Source of the DNA: an uncultured Bacteroidales bacterium
GTDB taxonomy: Bacteria > Bacteroidota > Bacteroidia > Bacteroidales > Bacteroidaceae
NCBI GenBank assembly: GCA_902803195.1
Contig: CADCOX010000217.1
Span: forward strand, 1-12,032
Length of the DNA stretch: 12,032 bases
Reading direction: 5' to 3'
The position numbers were made by a program, and so were the translations under genes. The notes beneath the pieces are model-generated. The model did no database searches. It worked only from the letters and a program-made list of their open reading frames with translations, and was not told the DNA's origin. Below, piece after piece: positions 1 through 6,890 of this stretch. Every line of letters begins with the position of its first letter. Position 1 is the stretch's first letter.

Positions 1-468
1 GACTGTTGCACGCGACTGATTCAGTCGGCGGACAACCATCGCGAACCCGCCTGAGAGCGGTCGTCCCAGTCCCGTCCCGAAGAGGGCGTCGATGACAATG
101 TCATCTGCCGTCAGTTCGGGAAAGACTAGCTCCGTCGTCACTTCAATAAGCTGCACACCGTCCACGCCGAGCAACCGCTGCCGATTCGTGTTGCAATCGT
201 CGCTCAAATGGCCACGTACGTTGAACAGATAGGCAATCACCTTGCGACCCGCCTCGCCCAACATACGCGCTACGGCCAAGCCATCGCCGCCGTTGCCACC
301 TGGGCCTGCAAATACCAACACACGGCGGTCTGCATCAGGAAAAGCCTCAAGCAGAGCCGCGGTCACGGCATGACTCGCTCGCTCCATCAAATCGATGCTC
401 TCGATGGGCTCATTTTCGATTGTATACAGGTCCAATTCGTGAAATTGGCCGCCTGTGAGTATCTTCAT
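1..468 (-). CDS. nnr: NAD(P)H-hydrate epimerase / repair enzyme, N-terminal part (cut by window edge)
   Basis: The reverse strand reads from an ATG at 468 through 156 codons without a stop to base 1, so only the N-terminal part is visible. The protein starts MKILTGGQFHELDLYT and carries the hallmarks of the YjeF N-terminal (NAD(P)HX epimerase) fold. These are a glycine-rich loop GPGGNGGDGLAVAR at residues 55-68 and VIDALFGTGLGRPLSGG at about 125-141, with D127 as a likely catalytic or ion-binding acid by family analogy. The family epimerises hydrated, damaged NADH/NADPH in the cytosol. In most bacteria this domain is fused to an ADP-dependent dehydratase domain; whether that is so here lies outside the window. 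The gene is divergent from hpt, with its own Bacteroidetes-type promoter directly upstream. The leader is short and has no Shine-Dalgarno sequence. Family call is secure; bifunctionality is inferred. Confidence 0.93.
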   Translation of the reverse strand, partial: MKILTGGQFHELDLYTIENEPIESIDLMERASHAVTAALLEAFPDADRRVLVFAGPGGNGGDGLAVARMLGEAGRKVIAYLFNVRGHLSDDCNTNRQRLLGVDGVQLIEVTTELVFPELTADDIVIDALFGTGLGRPLSGGFAMVVRRLNQSRATV

Positions 469-493
469 TTGCTATAAAACTTGAAATTTGCTG

Positions 494-524
494 CAAAAAT
501 ACGATTTTGATTGCGAAAAACAAA
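494..524 (-). promoter_or_regulatory. Bacteroidetes-type promoter for the nnr gene
   Basis: On the reverse strand TATTTTTG (501 down to 494) fits the -7 consensus TAnnTTTG. TTTG (524 down to 521) fits the -33 element, with exactly 19 bases between them. Transcription would begin near 485-490, about 20 bases before the ATG at 468. Recognised by pattern only. Confidence 0.65.
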
Positions 525-542
525 ATAAATTGCCTACTTTTG
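511..542 (+). promoter_or_regulatory. Bacteroidetes-type promoter for hpt-adk and downstream genes
   Basis: TACTTTTG (535-542) is a full match to the -7 consensus TAnnTTTG. TTG at 511-513 is the best -33 candidate, with 21 bases between. The transcript would start near 549, which places the ATG at 582 about 33 bases into the message and rules out any start codon further upstream. The element overlaps the oppositely oriented nnr promoter. Confidence 0.65.
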
Positions 543-581
543 CATCGTCAAAGTCAAAGCTACGTTTTATTTGAATCAAAT

Positions 582-1115
582 ATGAATAAAATCCAAGTCA
601 AGGACAAGACCTTCGCCATCAGCATACCTGCAGCGAAAATCCACGAACAAGTGTGCCGCGTGGCAAGTGAGATCTCACGCGACTTCGAAGGTCGCGAGCC
701 GCTGTTCCTGCCCGTGCTCAACGGTGCTTTCATCTTCGCGTCCGACCTCTTACGCGAGATTCAAATCCCATGCGAAGTATGCTTCGTCAAATTAGCCAGC
801 TATCAAGGCATGCAGTCGACAGGAGCCATACGCGAAGTCATCGGACTGGCACACGACATCACTGGCCGTGATGTCATCATCGTCGAGGACATCATCGATT
901 CAGGCCTCTCCATGGCACACATGATCGAGACGCTCAAGAAGCATAATCCGGCCAGCATCTCCGTCTGTTCGCTGCTCGTAAAGCCCGACGCCCTACGCGT
1001 GAAAGTGCCTATCGACTATTGCTGCCTTGAAATCCCCAACGATTTCATCGTCGGCTATGGTCTCGACTACGATGGCTTTGGACGCAATACAAAAGATATT
1101 TTCACTCTATGCTGA
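582..1115 (+). CDS. hpt: Hypoxanthine phosphoribosyltransferase
   Basis: A 177-residue cytosolic purine-salvage enzyme that joins hypoxanthine (often also guanine) to PRPP, giving IMP or GMP. The PRPP-binding signature VIIVEDIIDSGLS lies at residues 98-110, with the acidic pair E102/D103 and D106. The family's C-terminal active-site segment VGYGLDYDGFGRNTKDIFTL is at 157-176, and an LNGAF loop is at 46-50. Length matches bacterial HPRTs. The frame is open upstream to an ATG at 507. That ATG lies before the expected transcription start, and the extra residues resemble nothing in the family, so the ATG at 582 (MNKIQVKDKT) is chosen. The leader before it is AT-rich with no Shine-Dalgarno sequence, as is usual in this phylum. 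adk follows after 31 bp with no promoter between, so co-transcription is likely; both act on purine nucleotides. Confidence 0.95.
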   Translation: MNKIQVKDKTFAISIPAAKIHEQVCRVASEISRDFEGREPLFLPVLNGAFIFASDLLREIQIPCEVCFVKLASYQGMQSTGAIREVIGLAHDITGRDVIIVEDIIDSGLSMAHMIETLKKHNPASISVCSLLVKPDALRVKVPIDYCCLEIPNDFIVGYGLDYDGFGRNTKDIFTLC

Positions 1116-1146
1116 ATAAAGAATTATAAATTAAAATACTACGAGA

Positions 1147-1728
1147 ATGAAGAACATTATCATTTTTGGTGCTCCGGGCTCCGGCAAAGGCACTTACAGC
1201 GCAGAGATTGCCTCGCGCTATGGAATGGGTCATATCAGCACAGGCGACGTCCTGCGTGCAGAAATCAAGGAAGGCACCGAACTCGGCCGTATCGCTCAAG
1301 GCTACATCGACAATGGGCAGCTTATCCCCGACGAACTGATGATCGACATCCTCGCCAACAAGTACGACTCGATGCCGGCTGGCCAGGGCGTCATCTTCGA
1401 CGGCTTTCCTCGCACAATCGCTCAAGCCGAAGCACTCAAGAAAATGCTTGCTGAACGCGGTCACGACCTCGGCATGATGATCGAGCTCATCGTTCCTGAG
1501 GATGTCCTTATGTTCAGACTGCTGCGCCGTGCTGGTCTTGAAGGACGCGCCGACGACAACGAAGAAACCATCCGCAAGCGTTTCGCCGTCTACCACGCTC
1601 AGACCGAGCCCCTCTCGCGTTGGTTTGCCGAAGAAGGCATTCGTAACACCTTCGATTGGGACATCTGCAAGACGAAGGAAGGCATGCTCGAGGCTATCTT
1701 CAAGGAAATTGAGAAACAAAACGCATAA
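1147..1728 (+). CDS. adk: Adenylate kinase (short-lid type)
   Basis: A 193-residue cytosolic enzyme interconverting ATP + AMP and 2 ADP. The P-loop GAPGSGKGT is at residues 8-16 (K14). The AMP-binding segment HISTGDVLR is at 29-37 and DGFPRTIAQAEAL at 85-97. The short-lid region RLLRRAGLEGRADDNEETIRK spans 124-144, without the long insert or zinc-binding cysteines of the long form. The arginine-rich catalytic positions of the family are kept. Size agrees with other Bacteroidetes adenylate kinases. It starts 31 bp after hpt, with only an AT-rich gap and no -7 element between, so it probably shares the hpt promoter. The next gene begins after a single base, consistent with translational coupling. 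Confidence 0.96.
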   Translation: MKNIIIFGAPGSGKGTYSAEIASRYGMGHISTGDVLRAEIKEGTELGRIAQGYIDNGQLIPDELMIDILANKYDSMPAGQGVIFDGFPRTIAQAEALKKMLAERGHDLGMMIELIVPEDVLMFRLLRRAGLEGRADDNEETIRKRFAVYHAQTEPLSRWFAEEGIRNTFDWDICKTKEGMLEAIFKEIEKQNA

Positions 1729-1729
1729 C

Positions 1730-2896
1730 ATGCTGGCTATGAAACAGCTATTATTTCACATAACAGGACGCAAACACGACAACCATCGACTTTTCCACAA
1801 GTACTATTACGGTGCTCGCAGGATGTCCGCTGGGGCTTTCCTTTTCCTTTTTGCCACTCTGTTCAGCTCAGTCGCTTACGCGCAAACCGAGGTGACAGAG
1901 TTCCGCCCTGGCGTCACGACAGAAGGCGTCAACTACTTCCTCCCGAAGACTGTTTTCAGGATTGTTGTAGTGGCCGACAAGACGACTACCGTCCCCGGTG
2001 AGTTCGCTGCCTACGCCGACCGCTATTTGCGTCAACCTGACGTGCCTTCGGTCAGTTCTACGACCTGGACGCTTAAGAGCCTCTCGCTCATTCCTGTCGG
2101 TGTGCCCGACTCCACCAAGGCCTATAGCATCAAGGTGCGCGCCAAGACGTCGGCGCCACTCGTCAGCCTAACCGACGACGGTCTCCTGCTGAGCGTCAAC
2201 ACCGAGGCCATGCCCGAGCCTCTTCCCGAGCTGCCCAAAGCCGTACCCGCACCGCGTCCCGTCAATGGTCGCGACTTCATGACTCACGACATCCTGGCAG
2301 CCGGCAGTACGGCCAAGATGGCTCAGCTCACCGCTGAGGAGATCTACGATATCCGCGACAGCCGCAACGCCCTCGTCCGTGGCGAAGCCGACAACACGCC
2401 CAAGGACGGAGCTCAGCTCAAGCTGATGCTCGACAACCTCGATGCGCAAGCTGCGGCCTTGGAATCCCTCTTCAAAGGGCAGCAACTGACCAGCACCGAA
2501 GTCTTCACTTTCGACTATGAGCCCAACGCCACTGCCGACAACGGCGCACGCCAACTGCTCTGTCGCTTCTCACGCCGACTCGGACTCGTTGACGCCGACG
2601 ACCTCAGCGGCGAACCGGTTTGGATTGCTATCCGCTCCGTCGGTAACCTACCCGCTACGCAAGACGACCCCGAAGCCGCCAAGCGTAAGGCAAAAATGGA
2701 GCAAGGGCTTTACGTCAACCAACCCGCTCGCTGCGCCGTTACGATCACGATGGCCAATCAGACCCTCGTCAACACCGACGTCGCCGTAGCACAGATGGGT
2801 ACGACCGAGGTCCTCTCCGACGCCCTTTTCAACAAGAAACTTGAGACATCAGTACGACTTCATCAGCACACGGGCAGCGTGAAGGAGATTAAATAG
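1730..2896 (+). CDS. Secreted DUF4831 family protein of unknown function
   Basis: A 388-residue protein recognised as the Bacteroidetes family DUF4831. It shows the N-terminal block NYFLPKTVFRIVV with YADRYL soon after. The family's most conserved region, AEEIYDIRDSRNALVRGEAD then PKDG, lies at about 201-227, and a segment with LDNLDAQAAALESLFKG follows. No biochemical role is known to me. A hydrophobic stretch (about residues 34-48) ending in an AYA|Q-type cleavage site (residues 49-52) predicts export by Sec. The ATG at 1730 leaves a long basic region before it (residues 1-31). An ATG at 1739 and another at 1823 (MSAGAFLFLF, giving a conventional signal peptide) are possible alternatives. 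The frame is open further upstream inside adk, but that part is out of frame with adk and not credible. Only one base separates it from adk. Confidence 0.85.
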   Translation: MLAMKQLLFHITGRKHDNHRLFHKYYYGARRMSAGAFLFLFATLFSSVAYAQTEVTEFRPGVTTEGVNYFLPKTVFRIVVVADKTTTVPGEFAAYADRYLRQPDVPSVSSTTWTLKSLSLIPVGVPDSTKAYSIKVRAKTSAPLVSLTDDGLLLSVNTEAMPEPLPELPKAVPAPRPVNGRDFMTHDILAAGSTAKMAQLTAEEIYDIRDSRNALVRGEADNTPKDGAQLKLMLDNLDAQAAALESLFKGQQLTSTEVFTFDYEPNATADNGARQLLCRFSRRLGLVDADDLSGEPVWIAIRSVGNLPATQDDPEAAKRKAKMEQGLYVNQPARCAVTITMANQTLVNTDVAVAQMGTTEVLSDALFNKKLETSVRLHQHTGSVKEIK

Positions 2897-2924
2897 CGTA
2901 ACACTTAAAGTATAAGTGTAACGC
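2896..2924 (+). promoter_or_regulatory. Inverted repeat (12-bp arms) between DUF4831 and CotH genes
   Basis: The left arm GCGTAACACTTA (2896-2907) pairs with TAAGTGTAACGC (2913-2924) around a 5-base loop, with one A-A mismatch (2900/2920). It begins at the last base of the DUF4831 stop codon and ends three bases before the ATG at 2928, filling the gap between the genes. There is no T-run after it, so it is not a standard intrinsic terminator. It may be an operator, an RNA-processing site, or a hairpin affecting translation of the next gene. Confidence 0.7.
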
Positions 2925-2927
2925 AAC

Positions 2928-5900
2928 ATGAACAAATCGATGGCTTACAGAATTTTATTTTTTACTAATCATTGGCTCGGAGCACTGCCGTTCCATCGCC
3001 ATTACAGGAGCATTCAGCGAGGATTATCCCTCGCTGTTATGCTCGCCTGTATGTCATTGAGAGCCGCCACCGTCGCCGACCTCATCATCAATGAGATTCA
3101 AGTAGCCAACATCGACCAGTTCATCGATCCCTCCTTCAATTATGGCGGTTGGATTGAGCTTTACAACCCGACCGACACGACTCTCTCTTTGACACGGATG
3201 TACATCAGCGACAATCCCGACGAGCCTAAGAAATGGCGTTTTCCCTCGACGATGGGTACCGTCAGAGCACACAATTTCCGTGTTATATGGTTTGATCATT
3301 ATGCCAAGGCAGGCGATAACTCCTATAGCTCCAACGCCTACAAACAAGTTCCGTTCAAGCTCAATTACGAAGGCGGCACCATTTATCTTTACGACGCCTA
3401 CGGCAAACTCGTAGCCGAGCAAACTTACCCGCCAGCCATCACACGCGCCAGCTATGCCCGTACAACCGATGGCGGCGACGAGTGGGCTTACACCAGCACC
3501 CCTACGCCCGAGGCTTCGAACGACGGCTCTACATTTGCGGCGACACAATTGGCACCGCCTGTCGTGAGCACCAATTCCAAGGTGTACACTGACGTCCTTT
3601 CCTTCAACGTCACTATACCCACAGGCACCGACCTCTACTACACCACCGATGGCTCCACTCCTACCCTAACCAACGGAACTCGCAGCACGACAGGACGCTT
3701 CGCCATCGCATCAAAGAACATTGTCTATCGCTTCCGACTCTTCCGCAAAGGCAACCTGCCCAGTCCTGTCGTCACACGAACATTTATTTATGGCGACCGC
3801 GACTACTACCTGCCCATCGTCTCCGTCGTCACGGCCCCCGATAACCTCTACAACTCGCGTATTGGGGTTTACGTTGACGGCAACAACGGCACTTCGGGCA
3901 ACAACAAGAGTATGAGCAACAAGAATCGCGCGTGGGAGCGGCCCGTCAACTTCGAGTATCTCGTTCCCGACCCGCAAGTGGGCTATCATCCTGTCGTCAA
4001 CCAGGAGACGGACTTCGAAGTCTGCGGTGGTTGGAGCCGGCATTTCTTTTCCCATGCATCGTTCCGATTGAAAGCGTCCAAGCAGTACGAGGGTAACAAC
4101 TATTTCACCTACGATTTCTTCCCCACCGACAAGCCCCATTTGCGTCATAAAGCTATACAATTGCGCAACGGAGGCAACGATTGGGAGTGCCGCATCACTG
4201 ATGCAGCCATCCAGCAATGCATCATTCACAGCGGATTCTATGTCGACTGCGAGGCGGTTCAGCCTGCGCATGTATTCTTCAACGGCGTCTACCAGCTTAT
4301 GCTTAACGCCCGTGAACCGAGCAATCGTAATCTGGCGTACTCCAACTACGGTATCGACAAGGATAGCGTCGACCAGTTCGAGATTAATGGTGTTGTGGGC
4401 TATGAGCAGAAAGCAGGCGATGACATTGCGTTCCGCCGTTGGATGACTCTCGCACGGCAGCTATCGTCAAAGCCTTCCGACGAGAGCATCTACGCCCAGA
4501 TATGTCAACTTGTCGACATCGATGAGTACTGCAACTACATGGCAGCAGAGTGCTATCTCGGCAGCGGCGACTGGCTTACCAACAGCAACAACGTCAAAGG
4601 CTTTCGTGCCCGTCGCGATGACGGACGTTTTCACCTCGTCATGATGGACCTCGACTCGGCTTTTGGCTCCACTTCTATGCTTAGCCAGCTTTCAAATCAC
4701 CTCAATGACTCGCGCTATAACACAGGCCGCAACTTCCTCATCGACATCTTTCTCTGCATGCTTAGGCACGAAGGTTTCAAGCGACGTTTCATCGATGCCT
4801 ACTGCCTCGTTGCGGGGAGTGTCTTCGAGCCTCAGCGCTGCTCCGAGATTGTCCGTCAATTGGCTTCTTCCACCGAGACGGCTCTCTCTTTCGAAGGGCG
4901 TTCGCCTTGGGGCTCTGCCAACAGCCTCATCAGCCGATTCAACAACAGCAGCGACCGCGCAGCACGCATCGCCACACTCCGCAACTATTTCCGTCTCCCT
5001 CAAGGCTACGTCATCAGCCTCGACAGTGACATCAAGGGTGCTACCTTCCACGTCAACCAGCAACAGGTTCCTACGGGACAATTCAGCGGAACGCTTTTTG
5101 CTCCGACACAGATCACCACTACGCCTCCCCCCGGCTATCGCTTCACGGGTTGGAGCACAGATGCGCAGACCGAAAACAAGACGCTCATCGGCCTTAACTC
5201 CCAGTGGTATTTCTACGATCAGGGTTCGCTCGACGGACGTGCTTGGACCACCAACAGCTACTCCGCTTCAACTTGGGAAAAAGCGCCCGCTCCCTTCGGT
5301 TACGGCACCGTAGGCATCACGGCAGGCGCAGGTGACTATTCGACTTTGCTCGACTATGGTTCCGACAGCGGCAACAAGCGACCGACCTACTACTTCCGCT
5401 CTACATTTGACCTCGCGACAGCACCGACTGGAGCTGAGACCTTCTTGTTCACTTACTACGTCGACGATGGATGCGTGGTCTACGTCAACGGCAAAGAGCT
5501 TACGCGCTATCACATGCCTGAAGGTACGCCCCTCTACAGCACCTATGCCACTGAGTACGAGGGCAATCTCGCCTATTCCTCCGTTATCACGATTCCCAAC
5601 AACCTCCTTCGCGCTGGACGCAATGTCATTGCCGTCGAGGTGCATAACTGCAGCGCAGGCTCATCCGACATCTTCTGGGGTGCGACGCTTACGCATTCCT
5701 CCAGCAAACCCTTCTCCACCTCGAACGCCATCAGCCTCAGCGACCTCGGCAGCGCTGGCACCTACACCCTCACCGCGCATTTCGAGCGTATCCCTGACGA
5801 ACATCTTACCGACAGCCTCGCCTTCCCTGTCCGCATCAACGAAGTAAGTGCTGCCAACAACGTCTTTGTGGGCGACTATTTCAAGCACAACGACTGGCTC

Positions 5901-6569
5901 GAACTCTACAACACCACCGATAGTCCTCTTGATGTCAGCGGCCTCGCCATCAGCGACAACCTCGGTAGCCCTTTGGCCTATCAGCTCTCGCCGGCTTATG
6001 CCAATGCCAACAGCGCCATCATCCCGCCCCATGGGCATCTTGTAGTTTGGGCCGACAAACTTACGCCTATCACGCAACTCCACTCGCCATTTAAGCTCGC
6101 CAATGCCGACCATCAAGCTGTCACCATCACTTCCACCGAAGACTTCGTCACGGCCAATGCGGATTTTTTCAAGGCCCATCCAACCCTCACCCGCTTCACC
6201 GATGTCATCACGTATGACAGGCATGCTGGCGACCAAAGCATAGGACGTTTCCCAGACGGCTGCAACGATGTCTATCGCATGTCGCGTCCTACCATCGAGC
6301 GAGCCAACGCCTGCCTCACCGCCGACGAGTTTCTCTATCACGACCCCGGTTACGAGCAGGTTTTGACCGGCATCACCGATATAGCTTTCCTCAATTCAGA
6401 GGGTTCTCAGGATTCACCCAGCAATTCTGCGGGCACCGATTCCGCCGACCTCATTGCCGTCTACAACACGAGTGGACTGCTTGTCGCCCGTTCTACCGAC
6501 AACCTACGCCCAGGCCTTTACATCCTACGCTTTAGCAACGGAACAAGCCGTAAGATTACGATCCGATGA
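2928..6569 (+). CDS. Secreted CotH kinase / lamin-tail-domain protein with T9SS-like sorting domain (copy 1)
   Basis: A complete 1213-residue exported protein. After a long basic N-terminus, a signal-like hydrophobic segment lies at about 33-47. Then come: a lamin tail domain (about 52-198, INEIQVAN, GGWIELYNPTD); a chitobiase-C-like Ig domain (about 211-289, YYTTDGSTPT); a CotH kinase-fold region (about 293-690); a small beta module ending GYRFTGW (about 694-742); a jelly-roll-like module (about 759-926, YVDDGCVVYVNG); and a second lamin tail domain (about 968-1128, INEVSAAN, DWLELYNTTD). The end, about 1155-1213 (VYNTSGLLV, LRPGLYILRFSNGTSRKITIR), resembles a type IX secretion sorting domain. 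CotH of Bacillus subtilis is an atypical protein kinase of the spore coat. Here D548 (GSGDW) and the pair D574/D576 (MMDLDSAFG) are the likely catalytic or metal-binding acids by analogy. Substrate unknown. It lies 31 bp after the DUF4831 gene; an ATG at 2940 is a possible alternative start. Confidence 0.92.
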   Translation: MNKSMAYRILFFTNHWLGALPFHRHYRSIQRGLSLAVMLACMSLRAATVADLIINEIQVANIDQFIDPSFNYGGWIELYNPTDTTLSLTRMYISDNPDEPKKWRFPSTMGTVRAHNFRVIWFDHYAKAGDNSYSSNAYKQVPFKLNYEGGTIYLYDAYGKLVAEQTYPPAITRASYARTTDGGDEWAYTSTPTPEASNDGSTFAATQLAPPVVSTNSKVYTDVLSFNVTIPTGTDLYYTTDGSTPTLTNGTRSTTGRFAIASKNIVYRFRLFRKGNLPSPVVTRTFIYGDRDYYLPIVSVVTAPDNLYNSRIGVYVDGNNGTSGNNKSMSNKNRAWERPVNFEYLVPDPQVGYHPVVNQETDFEVCGGWSRHFFSHASFRLKASKQYEGNNYFTYDFFPTDKPHLRHKAIQLRNGGNDWECRITDAAIQQCIIHSGFYVDCEAVQPAHVFFNGVYQLMLNAREPSNRNLAYSNYGIDKDSVDQFEINGVVGYEQKAGDDIAFRRWMTLARQLSSKPSDESIYAQICQLVDIDEYCNYMAAECYLGSGDWLTNSNNVKGFRARRDDGRFHLVMMDLDSAFGSTSMLSQLSNHLNDSRYNTGRNFLIDIFLCMLRHEGFKRRFIDAYCLVAGSVFEPQRCSEIVRQLASSTETALSFEGRSPWGSANSLISRFNNSSDRAARIATLRNYFRLPQGYVISLDSDIKGATFHVNQQQVPTGQFSGTLFAPTQITTTPPPGYRFTGWSTDAQTENKTLIGLNSQWYFYDQGSLDGRAWTTNSYSASTWEKAPAPFGYGTVGITAGAGDYSTLLDYGSDSGNKRPTYYFRSTFDLATAPTGAETFLFTYYVDDGCVVYVNGKELTRYHMPEGTPLYSTYATEYEGNLAYSSVITIPNNLLRAGRNVIAVEVHNCSAGSSDIFWGATLTHSSSKPFSTSNAISLSDLGSAGTYTLTAHFERIPDEHLTDSLAFPVRINEVSAANNVFVGDYFKHNDWLELYNTTDSPLDVSGLAISDNLGSPLAYQLSPAYANANSAIIPPHGHLVVWADKLTPITQLHSPFKLANADHQAVTITSTEDFVTANADFFKAHPTLTRFTDVITYDRHAGDQSIGRFPDGCNDVYRMSRPTIERANACLTADEFLYHDPGYEQVLTGITDIAFLNSEGSQDSPSNSAGTDSADLIAVYNTSGLLVARSTDNLRPGLYILRFSNGTSRKITIR

Positions 6570-6590
6570 CGACCATCAGCATCTTCCGTT

Positions 6591-6679
6591 TCTTCGTCAA
6601 AAAATCATTTTCGTTTTCGTTCGCTCGACCTTTGGTCTTCGCGCTACGTCCAGTGCGGCTATTGATGTTTTGACGAAGA
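6591..6679. repeat. Spaced inverted repeat downstream of CotH copy 1
   Basis: TCTTCGTCAAAA at 6591-6602 is the exact reverse complement of TTTTGACGAAGA at 6668-6679. After one mismatch (6603/6667) the pairing resumes for four more bases (6604-6607 with 6663-6666), giving 16 of 17 paired positions across a 55-base spacer. It starts 22 bases past the stop codon and could form a long-range stem in the 3' end of the transcript, possibly for 3'-end protection or weak termination. Function not shown by sequence. Confidence 0.7.
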
Positions 6680-6710
6680 GATTGACGAAGAGATTGACGA
6701 AGATTGACGT
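6672..6710 (+). repeat. Tandem 12-bp direct repeat (about three copies)
   Basis: GACGAAGAGATT occurs at 6672-6683 and 6684-6695, followed by a copy lacking two bases, GACGAAGATT (6696-6705), and a partial GACGT. The first unit overlaps the right arm of the inverted repeat, so every unit could pair in part with CTTCGTC at 6592-6598. Three copies without spacers are a simple tandem repeat, not a CRISPR array. Confidence 0.85.
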
Positions 6711-6736
6711 CCGAATCCATGCAGTAATTGATTATT

Positions 6737-6776
6737 TAGACGTCAGTCTACGTCAATTTGAACGCCAATCTACGTC
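6737..6776 (+). repeat. CARTCTACGTC direct repeat pair plus short palindrome
   Basis: CAGTCTACGTC (6744-6754) and CAATCTACGTC (6766-6776) are spaced 22 bases start to start. A small inverted repeat, TAGAC-GTCA-GTCTA (6737-6750), overlaps the first unit. About two turns of helix between the repeats would place them on the same face, as in some operator pairs; no regulator can be named. Confidence 0.5.
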
Positions 6777-6825
6777 CGCACGGCATCCAAAGGGTGGCGC
6801 TTGACACTTCAAGAATCCTAGTTTT

Positions 6826-6838
6826 CGTTAACTTAACG
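6826..6838. repeat. 13-base palindrome CGTTAA-C-TTAACG
   Basis: A perfect 6-bp inverted repeat around one central base lies about 77 bases upstream of the -7 element of the CotH copy 2 promoter. Its size and position suit a dimeric transcription-factor site, which would fit the weak -33 element. It is short enough to occur by chance. Confidence 0.4.
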
Positions 6839-6890
6839 TTCCCGTTCCCTTCCCCATTATTCGCCTTTTCATTATAAAAAAGCAGAAAAA

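Noticed and set aside
507..581. An upstream ATG for hpt at 507
   Set aside because: It precedes the -7 element at 535-542 and so would not be in the transcript; the added residues are not part of the HPRT family.
1502..1729. An extended start for the DUF4831 gene inside adk
   Set aside because: The extension would overlap adk in another frame and would place about 76 residues before the signal peptide. The ATG at 1730 directly after the adk stop fits an operon better.
1102..1731. A 209-codon open frame on the minus strand opposite adk
   Set aside because: It is the shadow of adk, whose motifs are unmistakable; the antisense protein resembles nothing known.
4663..5313. Plus-strand open frames of 60 to 216 codons in other frames inside CotH copy 1 (also 5332-5847 and 5848-6045)
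   Set aside because: They are low-complexity Ser/Thr/Pro/Arg-rich shadows of the main frame with no family pattern.
6627..6637. Possible intrinsic terminator after CotH copy 1 (GACC-TTT-GGTC)
   Set aside because: The stem is only four base pairs and no T-run follows.
6672..6710. Possible CRISPR array
   Set aside because: The units are only 12 bases, directly adjacent, without spacers and without cas genes nearby.
6454..6804. A 116-codon plus-strand frame reaching into the intergenic region, and a 60-codon minus-strand frame at 6748-6930
   Set aside because: The first begins inside CotH copy 1 and runs through the tandem repeat. The second covers the promoter region of copy 2. Neither has family features or a plausible promoter.
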